This document shows positions 8,459 to 16,857 of a stretch of DNA of 64,000 nucleotides, piece by piece. Source of the stretch: JAKAWQ01 sp963840545 (GTDB lineage: Bacteria; Pseudomonadota; Alphaproteobacteria; Acetobacterales; Acetobacteraceae); assembly GCA_963840545.1 (NCBI GenBank), contig CAWIZE010000002.1, positions 1 through 64,000 of the forward strand. Direction: 5' to 3'. The notes beneath the pieces were generated by a model. That model was not told the origin of the DNA, did no database searches, and worked only from the letters and a program-made list of their open reading frames with translations. Position 1 is the stretch's first letter. Each line of letters starts with the position of its first letter. The position numbers were made by a program, and so were the translations under genes.

Positions 8459-9010
8459 CGGCCATCAGCACGAAGCCTGCCGAGCGCCGTGGACGCAGCG
8501 CATCCGCTGTATGAAGCGGATACGCGCTGCGTGCCCGACAGGGGGTACGGAACGGCTATTCATGGATAGAGGCGCTTAAGTCGGCGATGATGAATTGTTT
8601 TTCCAGCAACGTGGCGAACGCGCGGTCGCAGCCGCGCGCCGGGCGGTTCGCCCTGTTCGACCTTAGGGAGGACAGGCGTCCGGCCACGCAGCGCACCGCG
8701 GCCGGACGCTACGCCGAGCCCACCCTGTTTTCCGCCCTCGACCGGCCCCCGGCCTGATCCGGCGGACCGCTCACCCGCCGCCACCACCTCGGCGGCAATT
8801 TCATCTGCAAACCCAAAAAGCGGTCGCCCGGCGGAGACCGGGGGTTCAGCTGGGCGTTAGGGCAACAGCGATTTCAATTACCGGGAAACCGGCTTGCTGC
8901 ATGACCGCCGGCATGCCCCCCGCCAGCTCTACCGCAACGGGGGGGCGCCGGCATGTGTCGGCGAACCTGCCCGCCGCCCTGTCAGACCGCGACAGGCGGC
9001 CCTCCCTTTT
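8459..9010. other. Intergenic region between fic and the 9011 gene
   Basis: This 550-bp gap lies between convergent genes. It has a dyad ATCCGCT/AGCGGAT (8502-8521) shortly after fic that might end its transcript. The remainder is GC-rich with several short dyads (for example around 8840-8890 and 8980-9020). I find no credible gene. Confidence 0.45.
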
Positions 9011-9520
9011 TCAGGTGGACAGGCCGGGCAGCTTCCATCCCGATTTGGCGCACCGGATTTGGTTGAGGCGCGAAACGGCATTGAAGGCCGACCCCAGCGA
9101 ATAACGCTCGTCCGTCTCGGCCGGAACGGGCGGGGCGGAATTTGGACTGCCAAGGGGCTGGCCGGCGACGATGGCGCGGGCGCTTTCGTCGCTCCACGTC
9201 AGGCGCTCGGGATTGCCCCTGAGGATCGTCCCCAGCCGCCGCCAGGTTTCTTGGTCCTTCGGGGGTAGCACAACGTCCCAAAGCCGCCAGCCTGTCCCGA
9301 CGGACAAGACCTCGCTGCGCCGCACCAATAGATGGACCCACCCGTCGCTGCCGCCTGCGCCGGCTTCCGACTTGTCGGCCGCGCGGAGGACTTCGGCGCT
9401 CACCTGACGCACGCCGACGCGCGCCGGTTCCCCGCGCCTCCGGTTCTTGAATACCGGCTCGTTCCACCGGATCACATCCGCCTCTATGAACCCGTCCCCA
9501 ACGGGAATCCAAACTGCCAT
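9011..9520 (-). CDS. Conserved hypothetical protein next to mobilization genes
   Basis: A 169-residue protein starting MAVWIPVGDGFIEADVIRW. The start at 9520 has a good GAGGTGG ribosome site, and the longer frame starting at 9559 is rejected for that reason. It is beta-rich at the N-terminus and has Trp-rich stretches (GWVHLLVRRSEVLSVGTGWR, LWDVVLPPKDQETW). The C-terminus (NAVSRLNQIRCAKSGW) is basic. I do not recognise a domain. It is divergent from mobC and separated from it by the hairpin array, so it may belong to the transfer region. Confidence 0.65.
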   Translation of the reverse strand: MAVWIPVGDGFIEADVIRWNEPVFKNRRRGEPARVGVRQVSAEVLRAADKSEAGAGGSDGWVHLLVRRSEVLSVGTGWRLWDVVLPPKDQETWRRLGTILRGNPERLTWSDESARAIVAGQPLGSPNSAPPVPAETDERYSLGSAFNAVSRLNQIRCAKSGWKLPGLST

Positions 9521-9674
9521 ACTGCCACCTCTTGTTTTGTTTTTTGCCCTTATTCCCAATTATCCCATAGATTTGCTGTGCTTTTCGATAATCTGGAAAA
9601 ATGCAGCCGGTAAGTTTCCTTAATGCAACCTTAATAAGGACTGTGATAGTCTGATATTGTGGAGTGCAAGCCAT
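9521..9674. promoter_or_regulatory. AT-rich divergent promoter region
   Basis: About 150 bp of notably AT-rich sequence between the 9011 gene and the hairpin array. It contains a CCTTAAT...AATAAGG partial dyad near 9618-9639. It is a plausible site for the promoter of the minus-strand gene and possibly part of the transfer origin. No nick-site consensus was found in it. Confidence 0.4.
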
Positions 9675-10110
9675 GCGCGGATATCCGCGCCGGGCTTGGC
9701 AAGGGGATCGTTCCATCCCCGTTGCATCCCCGGGACCAGGGCGTTCCGCCCGTGGACCCTGACCAAAGGAGCCTTCTTGCTCCCTTGGAACCCATGACCG
9801 CTGATTCGGCAGCGGCTTCGACCCAAGAGCCTTCGTGCCCTTGGGGAACCAGACCAAGGGGGCTTTCGCGCCGCCCTTGGAACCCTGCACGGCGGGTGTG
9901 GAAGAGCCGTGCAGCCCAGGGACGTTCCATCCCTGGACCCCGAGCAGGACGCTTCGCTCCTGCACCTCGACCAAAGAGCCTTCGTGCCCTTTGGAATCCA
10001 GACCGGGGTCTCGGCCCCGGCGACGACCAAGGCTGCATGCCCTTGGAACCCGCCAGCATCGTGCTGGACCCGCCAAGGGCGATGCCCCTTGGAACCGCCT
10101 GAGTACAGGC
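9675..10110. repeat. Tandem array of about 16 imperfect hairpins
   Basis: An almost gap-free series of palindromes. Examples: GCGCGGATATCCGCGC (9675-9690), GGGGAT/ATCCCC (9703-9720), CCAAAGGAGC/GCTCCCTTGG (9763-9788), CCCAAGAGC/GCCCTTGGG (9822-9845), CTGCACGGC/GCCGTGCAG (9885-9914), CCAGGGA/TCCCTGG (9917-9937), CCAGCATCGTGCTGG (10053-10067) and CCAAGGGC/GCCCCTTGG (10073-10092). Linkers are short and often GGAACC or GACC. Stems vary while loops often contain TTC. It ends just before mobC. Open frames crossing it are by-products of its composition. Confidence 0.8.
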
Positions 10111-10130
10111 GCATGCGGGAAGGGTATGTC

Positions 10131-10529
10131 ATGGCGAGCGGCACCGGCAAACGCAGGCGAACCAAACAGGTTCTCGTTCGGCTCACCGACCAGGAGTTTG
10201 CCGCCGCTGCGAACAAGGCCGACCGGGCCGGCTACCCTCTCGCCACGATGTTTCGGGAGGCCGCCTTCGGCCACCCCGGCCCCCGCGCCCGGCGCCGCCC
10301 GCCGGTCGATCATGTTGCGCTGCGAAAGCTGCTCGGGGAATGCGGCCGTGTCGGCAACAACATCAACCAGATCGCGCACCGCCTGAACGCGGACGGCCCC
10401 CTCGACATTCCCGAGCTGCGTGCCGCGCTCGCCGCCTATCTCGATATCCGGGGCGCCATCCTGCGCGCCCTGGCGATGGAGACGATCGGGGAGAACACCC
10501 CCCGCGACGTGGCCGCGGATGATCATTAA
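10131..10529 (+). CDS. mobC: MobC-like relaxosome accessory protein
   Basis: A 132-residue protein with a ribbon-helix-helix-like N-terminus (KRRRTKQVLVRLTDQEF) and the characteristic MobC segment GRVGNNINQIAHRLN (about residues 76-90). MobC proteins bind the transfer origin and help the relaxase open the strands. The start at 10131 follows GGGAAGGG; an earlier in-frame ATG at 10113 is less well placed. The relaxase gene starts inside its last codons (11-bp overlap), so the two are co-translated. The hairpin array lies immediately upstream. Confidence 0.85.
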   Translation: MASGTGKRRRTKQVLVRLTDQEFAAAANKADRAGYPLATMFREAAFGHPGPRARRRPPVDHVALRKLLGECGRVGNNINQIAHRLNADGPLDIPELRAALAAYLDIRGAILRALAMETIGENTPRDVAADDH

Positions 10530-12006
10530 GGGAAAAAGCCGCGGCAGTCCCGTCCAGCTTGCGCGGCACCTGCTCCGGACCGACACGAACGAGACCGTCA
10601 ACATCGTGCAGCTTGACTCGCCGACCGGCAGCCTCAGGGAGGCGCTGCGGGACTGGCAACTGATCGCGGCGGGCACGCGGGGCAGCCTCGGCCTTTACCA
10701 CGCGAATATCTCGCCGGAGGCCCGCTATGCCATGACGCCCGACCAGTGGGAGCGCGCCGCCGATGTCCTCGAAAAAGAGCTTGGCTTCGACGGCCAGCCC
10801 CGCGCCGTGGTGGTGCATGAGAAACACGGCCGCCAGCACATTCACGTCGTCTGGCAGCGCACCGACATCGACACCATGACGCTGGTCCCCGACAGCTTCA
10901 ACTATGTCGCCCACGAGCGGGCGAGCCTGGCGCTGGAGAAGGAATTCGGGCATGAGCACGTCCCCGGCAAGCACGCCAAGCGCGACCGTGAAAAACAGCC
11001 GGAATTCCCCAAGGCCGAAATCAGCCACGCCGAATGGCAGCAGGCCGAAAGGGCAGGCGCCGATCCGCACGCGTTCAAGGACGCGATCACCGCTATATAT
11101 AAGGCGTGCGACAGCGGGCAGGCGTTCCAGGCCGCCCTCGCGCAGCACGGCTTCGTGCTCGCCAAAGGCGACCGGCGCGATTACGTCCTGGTGGACGCCG
11201 ACGGCCAAATCTATAGCCTGGCGCGGCAGATCAAAGGCGTGACCGCCAAGGATCTGCGCGCCTTCATGGCCGACGTTGACCGGGAGGCGATCCCGACCGT
11301 CGAACAGGCCAAGACGTTGCAGGAGCAGCGCGAACGCACGCCCGAACAAGCGCCCGACAAAGCCCCTGTGGAGAATTTTGAGCCTCCCGCGCCGCCGCCG
11401 CAGCAGACGCCAACACAACAGCCTGGCGTCCCCACCCCGGAAGAAGTCGCCGCCCTCCAGCAGGCGTTGAGAGAACGCCACGCGGAAGAAGGCCGCCAGT
11501 TGCTTCTCAGGCAGGAAGCAGAGTACCGTCAGACCGCCCGCGTCCTTGAAGAAGAGTCACGGGAGAAGCTCGGCCACTTCGACGCCCTGCAACAGGCCGC
11601 CCGAGAGCGGTATTTCCGCGAACACGATCCGGCCAGGACCGGCTTCGACGCTTTCATCGACAAGATCAAAGAGAAACTCGTTCCGCAGCGGATGGCCGAG
11701 GAAGCGCGCAAACGCAAAGAAGCAGCGGATGAATTCCTGCGCCGGCAGGCAAAGGAACGCGAAGACCGGATCGCGCGGCTGAAGGATGCCGAGAGAACCG
11801 ACCTCGCCGACCTGACCGAACGTCACGAACAGCAGCGGCGGGAGCACAGCGCCCGCTACGACCAAGACCGCGCCCGTTATCTCCGCGAGATGGATGCCGC
11901 CGCAAAACGTCGCGCCGAGAGCGAGGAACAACGGCTCCAGCAAGAGAGGCTGCGCGCCGAGCGCGAACGCAACAGGGACGGCCCGCCGCCCGATCGCGCA
12001 CGCTGA
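10519..12006 (+). CDS. Relaxase/mobilization nuclease
   Basis: A 495-residue protein with an N-terminal relaxase domain (about 1-200) of the VirD2/MobA-type fold, beginning MIIKGKSRGSPVQLARHLL. The metal-binding histidines are in VHEKHGRQHIHVVW (His100, His107, His109). The nicking Tyr is not identified with certainty; Tyr60 or Tyr70 are candidates. Relaxases cut one strand at oriT and pilot it into the recipient. A Pro-rich linker (about 290-310) leads to a long Arg/Glu-rich coiled coil to the C-terminus. It overlaps mobC and, with the coupling protein at 4655, forms the mobilization core. Confidence 0.88.
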   Translation: MIIKGKSRGSPVQLARHLLRTDTNETVNIVQLDSPTGSLREALRDWQLIAAGTRGSLGLYHANISPEARYAMTPDQWERAADVLEKELGFDGQPRAVVVHEKHGRQHIHVVWQRTDIDTMTLVPDSFNYVAHERASLALEKEFGHEHVPGKHAKRDREKQPEFPKAEISHAEWQQAERAGADPHAFKDAITAIYKACDSGQAFQAALAQHGFVLAKGDRRDYVLVDADGQIYSLARQIKGVTAKDLRAFMADVDREAIPTVEQAKTLQEQRERTPEQAPDKAPVENFEPPAPPPQQTPTQQPGVPTPEEVAALQQALRERHAEEGRQLLLRQEAEYRQTARVLEEESREKLGHFDALQQAARERYFREHDPARTGFDAFIDKIKEKLVPQRMAEEARKRKEAADEFLRRQAKEREDRIARLKDAERTDLADLTERHEQQRREHSARYDQDRARYLREMDAAAKRRAESEEQRLQQERLRAERERNRDGPPPDRAR

Positions 12007-12020
12007 GCGGCTCTCGCTTC

Positions 12021-12272
12021 TTGCAACCAAAGCCGAGCCGCTTCCTTACCGGAAAGGTTGCCAAGCCTCTTAAGCAGGTTTCGCGGTTCTTGGCCGGCAT
12101 GGCGTTTCGCACGTTGCAATTGGCGCAGCAAAGGATCGCCGTGTCGATCGCGGCGCTCAGGCGCCTTCTGTCGAAGCCGCCGCCACCGCCGGCGCCATCT
12201 CCGATCAAATCGGAGTTTCACAAGCGGGCGCAGCCGCGCCCGAAACTGCGGAACCATTTCAAGCCGTTCTGA
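12021..12272 (+). CDS. Possible small basic protein downstream of relaxase
   Basis: A TTG-initiated frame of 83 codons, or fewer if an internal ATG near 12100 is used. It encodes a basic helical segment (AGMAFRTLQLAQQRIAVSIA) and a Pro-rich, Lys/Arg-rich tail. The composition looks more coding than random, and it follows the relaxase by 14 bp. There is no strong ribosome site, and an inverted repeat (AGCGGCTC 12006-12013, GAGCCGCT 12035-12042) overlaps its start. I cannot assign a function and it may not be real. Confidence 0.35.
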   Translation: MQPKPSRFLTGKVAKPLKQVSRFLAGMAFRTLQLAQQRIAVSIAALRRLLSKPPPPPAPSPIKSEFHKRAQPRPKLRNHFKPF

Positions 12273-12384
12273 TCGCGCGATAGCGCGCAATGCGACACTG
12301 CGCCTGTGCGGTTCGATATGTCTCCCTGTTTGCCGTTCCCCGAAGGGCAGTGTCCAGCGACCGTGCCAGACGCGGACGCTTCCC
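12273..12384. other. Spacer before leader copy C
   Basis: A short spacer with no gene seen. Together with the leader and the following 70 nt it forms the 5' region of the DUF2958 gene. Confidence 0.4.
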
Positions 12385-12443
12385 GCGTCAACAGGAAGCC
12401 TCGGTTCCCCCTGAAGGTCGCCCCCAATTTTCCTGTGTGACGC
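12385..12443 (+). promoter_or_regulatory. Structured leader element, copy C
   Basis: GCGTCA (12385-12390) pairs with TGACGC (12438-12443). CAGGAA (12392-12397) pairs with TTCCTG (12430-12435), and CGG with CCA/CCC nearby. It ends with TGACGCCGCG. A TCCC-ATC-GGGGA hairpin and ACGCAAAC follow before the AAGGAG site. Its end is 70 nt from the start codon at 12513. The inner helix differs from copy D by a compensated pair (C-G here, G-C there). Confidence 0.7.
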
Positions 12444-12512
12444 CGCGTCCTCGCGCCTGGCCTTGGGTTGCGCTGTCCCATCGGGGACGACGCAAACACA
12501 AGGAGAATAAAC

Positions 12513-12899
12513 ATGAACCTCTTCACCAAAGCGCAGTTCGAGCAGTTGCTCGCCAACGGACGTAATCGCGATCAGGACCATCCGCCGGTCGTGAAACTTT
12601 TTACGCCGGACGCGAACTGCACCTGGCTTCTCAGCGAGATCGACCCGGAGGAACCGGAGATCGCCTTCGGTCTGTGTGACCTTGGGTTTGGCTTCCCTGA
12701 ACTGGGCTGCGTCAGCCTTGCGGAAATTCGTTCCCTTCGCGGCAAAACGGGCTTGCCCGTTGAACGTGATCTGTCGTTTGCCGCCGAACATCCCCTGTCG
12801 GTTTATGCCGAAGCCGCCCGTCAGGCGGAAGGCATCACGGAAGACAACCTCGCGCTCTTGCAGGCCGCCGCCGCTCTTGCGGCAAGGAGGCGGTCATAA
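12513..12899 (+). CDS. DUF2958 family protein
   Basis: A 128-residue protein that matches the DUF2958 family common on alphaproteobacterial plasmids and integrative elements: LLANGRNRDQDHPPVVKLF near the N-terminus, TWLLSEIDPEEPEIAFGLCD in the middle and GCVSLAEIRSLRG after it. The function of the family is unknown. The start at 12513 has ACAAGGAG upstream. It stands behind leader copy C, which may regulate it. Confidence 0.85.
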   Translation: MNLFTKAQFEQLLANGRNRDQDHPPVVKLFTPDANCTWLLSEIDPEEPEIAFGLCDLGFGFPELGCVSLAEIRSLRGKTGLPVERDLSFAAEHPLSVYAEAARQAEGITEDNLALLQAAAALAARRRS

Positions 12900-13014
12900 G
12901 CCGTTAGATCGCCGTCCCACCGCGTCGCCCCGCGCCGTGGCGGCGGGCATTCCGGAACGGGTCCGTTCGGCGATCAAAAGACCGCTCGAACGCGGCGCGC
13001 GCTCATCATACGAT

Positions 13015-13482
13015 CTACTTTGCGGACCCCTTATAGGCGGTTCCATTCCAGCGAAACACGTACGTTGAATGGTCGAAGCGCAGGTCGTGCATGCCGTGAT
13101 GGACGGAATCGAGGACGGTCATGGTCTGACCAAAGTATACCAGCATGATCGCATGCGTGCTGTAGCCGCCGGGACCCGCGAGGAGCGCGTAGCCGAGGCA
13201 GCCGGAGCTGCCACACCAACCTTGATCGGTGTAATGGATGATGAGGTCAGGCCGGCCGTCGCCGTTCAGATCGGCGAGGCCGACCGTGAATGTCAGCGGG
13301 TGATGCGAGATACGCTCGGCATCTTTGAAATCGCCGGGAAGGGCACGGCGGACGGCGGCTGTTTGTGCAGTGGTCGGCGGTGCGTCCGGTGTCACCGTCG
13401 TGGCGGCATCTGCCTTGCCGGCAACAGCGAGCATGGCGCAAAGGGCGAGCGAGGGTGCAAGACAACGGGTGTGGCGCAACAT
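13015..13482 (-). CDS. Secreted protein with a calcium-binding-like NGDGRPD motif
   Basis: A 155-residue protein with a clear signal peptide (MLRHTRCLAPSLALCAMLAV, cleavage likely after ADA at about residue 27). A single LADLNGDGRPDLIIHY segment resembles VCBS/FG-GAP repeats or an EF-hand-like loop (DxNxDG), so it may bind calcium. Cys residues in QGWCGSSGCLG may form a disulphide. The start was placed at the Met before the signal peptide; the longer frame upstream is Pro-rich and unlikely. It is probably periplasmic or exported. Function is unknown. Confidence 0.7.
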   Translation of the reverse strand: MLRHTRCLAPSLALCAMLAVAGKADAATTVTPDAPPTTAQTAAVRRALPGDFKDAERISHHPLTFTVGLADLNGDGRPDLIIHYTDQGWCGSSGCLGYALLAGPGGYSTHAIMLVYFGQTMTVLDSVHHGMHDLRFDHSTYVFRWNGTAYKGSAK

Positions 13483-13585
13483 GGTTGTCGTCCTGGCTGT
13501 CAATCGAGTCACCGTTACGGGCCGATACAGCGGCGCGGGCAACGGGAACGGCGACGGCGACGGTTCGCGCATCTGTTATAGGCCT

Positions 13586-14094
13586 TCACTCATCCGGTAG
13601 ACTCTTCGCCTCCCGCCAGTGCCGGTAAAGCGTCGCCCGGCTGACGCGTAGCGCGCGCGCGACCGACGTTACGCTCATATCCTGCGATTCAATCAAGTGC
13701 TGCGCGTGCGCGAGCTGGCTTCGTGTTAGCTTCCGTGGCCGTCCCACAGCATCGCCGCGCGCCTTGGCGGCGGCCATGCCGGCGCGGGTTCGCTCGGCGA
13801 TCAACGAGCGTTCGAACTCGGCGAGCGCGCCCATCATGTGAAACATGAGCCGGCCGCCGGCCGTCGTCGTGTCGATCGCCTCGGACATCGACAAGAACCC
13901 GACGCCCCGTTCGTCGAGCGTCTGCACCACCTCGATCAGATGTGAGAGTGATCGCCCGAGGCGATCCAGCTTCCAGACGACGAGAATATCTCCCTTTTTG
14001 AGACAGGTGAGCGCCTTGTCCAGTTGCGGACGGTTCCGCGCGATACCGGACACGCCGCAATCCTCGAATACATGTTTGCACCCGCCCGTCCTTA
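13586..14094 (-). pseudogene. Serine resolvase/invertase, 3' part, split by insertion sequences
   Basis: This part encodes most of a Pin/Tn3-type serine recombinase: KHVFEDCGVSGIARNRPQL, then VVWKLDRLGRSLSHLIEV, then FHMMGALAEFERSLIAERT, and a C-terminal HTH (MSVTSVARALRVSRATLYRH). The catalytic serine region (GYARVS) is missing here. It lies at 16564-16639, on the far side of two insertion sequences. If both elements and one copy of each target duplication are removed, the frame reads straight through ...MQRRAL-RTGGCKHVFED. The gene is therefore an intact resolvase interrupted by insertion, not a degraded one. Confidence 0.88.
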
Positions 14095-14939
14095 GGCTCA
14101 GGACCTGTTGATTCTGGATTCACAAAGGCATGAGAATGTGATTCACTTGTGGCAACAGGAGGTTGCCATGAGAGAAGTACCGATGCTGCCGTCAGAGGAT
14201 TTTGCAAAGATAAAGCGTTACTTTCCGCGTCCGCACGGTGTCGAGCGGGTGGATGATCTGCGCGTGGTGAGCGGGATTATATATGTGATCAAGCACGGCC
14301 TGCGGTGGTGCGACGCGCCGGAAGGCTACGGCCCGTACAAGACGCTGTACAACCGCTTCGTGCGGTGGAGCCGTCTTGGGGTGTTCAACAAGATATTCGC
14401 GGCGCTCGTCAGGGAAGGCGGACCGCCAGACCGGCTGATGATCGACGCCACGCATATCAAAGCCCATAGAACAGCAGCCAGCCTGCTAAAAAAGGGGATG
14501 CTCCGCGTTCCATCGGACGCTCGCGCGGCGGCCTGACGACGAAGCTGCATGCCGTGACCGACGGTGCAGGCAAACCTGTCCTGCTACATCTGACAGCGGG
14601 ACAGGCCAGTGATTACAAGGGCGCGGCTGCGCTCATCGACAAACTGCCCGAAGCCAAAGAGATGCTGGCCGACCGTGGATACGACGCGGACTGGTTCAGG
14701 AAATCCCTGATCGGGAAAGGCATTGTTCCCTGCATCCCGTCCAGAAAAAACCGCAAGGTTCAATACGAATACGATAAAACACTCTACAAACAGCGCCATA
14801 AAATAGAAAACATGTTCGGATGGCTAAAGGACTGGCGCAGGATATCCATGCGTTATGATCGCTGCGCACACACCTTCTTCTCAGCCATCTGCATCGCGGC
14901 TGTCGTTATCTTCTGGCTATAATCAATGAGTCCTGAGCC
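14095..14939 (+). mobile_element. IS5-family insertion sequence (IS427-like)
   Basis: An 845-bp element. Its left end GGCTCAGGACCTGTTGATT and the inverse of its right end GGCTCAGGACTCATTGATT match at 16 of 19 positions. The flanking TA at 14093-14094 is repeated at 14940-14941, consistent with a TA target duplication of the IS427 group. It inserted into the resolvase gene. Its transposase spans two overlapping frames. The right flank was later hit by the IS1380-like element. Confidence 0.85.
14168..14922 (+). CDS. IS5-family transposase made by -1 frameshifting
   Basis: The first frame (14168-14536) begins after CAGGAGG and encodes the N-terminal part with the first catalytic Asp in LMIDATHIKAHR. 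The second frame carries LADRGYDADWFR (second Asp) and RHKIENMFGWLKDWRR (Glu) to 14922. They are joined by the slippery heptamer A-AAA-AAG at 14488-14494, in the correct 0 frame; slipping back one base gives KKGDAPRSIGRSRGGLTTKL, which matches the family. This is programmed frameshifting typical of IS5 relatives, so the element may be active. Confidence 0.85.
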
Positions 14940-14942
14940 TAG

Positions 14943-16563
14943 CCCGTCTTATTCACGGCATGGCTGAGATTCGCTGGCGGGTGTCGCGTAAAGCATTGAT
15001 CGCGTTTACTGAATTGGGTGTCGAAGCCATCCGGTCCACGCAATCGCGCGAGCAACACCCGCCATGTCCAAAGATACACTCTTGCCGTTCCATTTCCCAG
15101 CCGTCGCGCGCAAGAAAGTCGTCGCGGGGTTCGACGGCGGTCGCATCACCTCCGATGGCGGCGTGCTGCTGCTTGCCGCCGCCGAGCGGCGCCTGGGCAT
15201 CGCCGACAAGCTCGCTGACCTGATCTACGACCCGCGCGATCCGCATCTTGTGAAGCACAGCGTGGCCGACATCCTGCGCGCCCGCATCCTGGCGATCGCG
15301 TGCGGCTACGAGGATGGCAACGATCTCGACCGGCTGCGCTTTGATCCCGGCTTCAAATTGGCCTGCGGCCGACTTCCGGACAGCGGCGCGAATCTGTGCT
15401 CGCAGCCCACCGTGTCGCGCTGGGAGAACGCGCCCGGCCGGCGCGAGGTGGCGGCGATGAGCTACGCCCTGGTTGACATTTATTGCGCCAGCTACGCCTG
15501 CCCACCGCGCGAAATCACGCTGGACATCGACGACACCGTCGATGTCGCGCATGGCGCGCAGCAGCTTTCTCTGTTCAACTCGCATTACGGCGAACGCTGC
15601 TTTCTGCCGATGCATGTTTACGAAACCGCGACCGGGCGGCCCGTGGCGGTGTTGTTGCGGTCCGGGAAAACGCCTTCGGGCTGCGAGGTGCGCGGGCAAA
15701 TCAGGCGTTCTGGTTCGACGCATCCGAACCCATTGGCCCGCGACGAAAATCACCATTCGCGGCGATGGTCACTATGGGCGTCACGAGGCCATGACCTGGT
15801 GCGAGGCCCATGGCGTCGATTACATCTTCGGCCTTGGCGGCAACGACGCGATCGACCGCAAGGTGGAAGCGGCCGCCGACGACGTGCGGGTGCGCTGGGC
15901 CGAAGGCGAGCACCCGGTAGTGCGGCGTTATGCCGAGACGCGCCATGGCGCGGCCTCGTGGAAATGCGAGCGCCGCGTGGCCGCGCGCATCGAGGCGAGC
16001 TGCAACGGTCTCGATATCCGCTATGTGGTGACCAACATCCGGCGCGGCAGCGCAGAATGGCTCTATGACACGCTCTATTGCGAGCGCGGCCAGGCCGAGA
16101 ACCTGATCAAGCTTCACAAGACCCAGCTTGCCTCCGACCGCACCAGTTGTCGCTCGCCGCTCGCCAATCAGGTTCGCCTCGTGCTGCACAGCGCCGCCTA
16201 TTGGCTGCTGCTGACGATCCGCGACGCTCTTCCCAAACCGCAAGCGCTGGCACGCGCCGAATTCAAGACGCTGCGGCTGCGCCTGATCAAGGTCGCCGCC
16301 CGCGTCATCGAAACCGCAACCCGCGTGCGCATCGCCTTCGCCGCGTCCTGCCCAGATGCCGAATTGTTCGCCACCGTCGCCCGCTGGCTGCAACCCGCCG
16401 AACCGTGACCGACGGGGCCGATGCCCCGACCCCGCACAATCACCCCGACAACACCCAACGCCTGCCAGCCATTTGCCCCAGAAATCGCGATAAATCAGCG
16501 CGCCGGAGAGCCGCGTCCGCCGCCCGGGCGGCGGCGACGGCAAGGGAGCGTGAATAAGATGGG
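14943..16563 (+). mobile_element. IS1380-family insertion sequence
   Basis: A 1,621-bp element with 15-bp terminal repeats: CCCGTCTTATTCACG at the left and CGTGAATAAGATGGG at the right (one mismatch). The target duplication is CTAG (14939-14942 and 16564-16567). The left copy of CTAG is formed from the last base of the IS5 element and its TA flank, so this element arrived second. Its single transposase gene contains a one-base frameshift. Confidence 0.87.
15064..16408 (+). pseudogene. IS1380-family transposase, one-base frameshift
   Basis: The intact product would be about 447 residues with a DDE catalytic core, begun by MSKDTLLPFHFP. ITLDIDDTVD holds a first acidic cluster; ITIRGDGHYGRHEAM and CERGQAENLIKLHKTQL follow in the other frame. 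The frame breaks around 15708, where GQIRR should continue LVRRIRTHW: an extra T is present in CGTTCTGG. The total length is one base over a multiple of three. The element is probably not autonomous if the reading is correct. Confidence 0.85.
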
Positions 16564-16639
16564 CTAGAGCCCGGCGTTGCATATCAAGATTCTGTTCTTC
16601 AGTAGAGACGCGCGCATAACCCACCTTCATGGAGGGCAT
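16564..16639 (-). pseudogene. Serine resolvase, 5' part
   Basis: The N-terminus of the interrupted resolvase: MPSMK followed by VGYARVSTEEQNLDMQRRAL, containing the catalytic Ser of the GYARVS motif. It is cut immediately after the Leu codon by the IS1380-like element. The start may be 16639 or the Met at 16630. Two copies of a GTCGCAAAA motif just upstream could belong to the resolvase's binding site or promoter. Confidence 0.82.
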
Positions 16640-16857
16640 TTTGCGACATATTTTTGCGACTAACAAGTTATTGATTCTATTAGCGATACTTCACTTGAAG
16701 TGTATCGAAAAGGACCGTTTTCAATACTATTTGAATTAGACAAGTAAACACCAAGCAATACTCAGTAAATACTATATCTCTATAGTATATACGTAATTTA
16801 TATATTTATCAATATTTCGAGCAGGGCTTTTACGGGCGTTCTCAAAAACGGTCCTTA
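16640..16857. promoter_or_regulatory. AT-rich regulatory region with flanking inverted repeat
   Basis: About 200 bp, far more AT-rich than anything nearby. The motif AAGGACCGTTTT (16710-16721) recurs inverted as AAAACGGTCCTT (16845-16856), directly before the start codon at 16858. A dyad (CACTT-G-AAGTG with outer GATA/TATC) lies at 16685-16706. A TATAGTATATA segment is near 16785. It likely drives the 16858-22010 genes. The perfect 12-bp arms suggest a protein-binding pair or looping. Confidence 0.55.

Noticed and set aside
8560..8787. A Gly/Arg-rich 75-codon minus-strand frame
   Set aside because: Composition is what GC-rich non-coding DNA gives; there is no ribosome site.
9675..10110. CRISPR array
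   Set aside because: Hairpins differ in stem sequence, there is no constant repeat, no equal spacers and no cas gene.
10457..10464. oriT nick site matching the IncP-type CATCCTGC
   Set aside because: It lies within mobC coding sequence and has no adjacent inverted repeat; a chance match of eight bases is likely.
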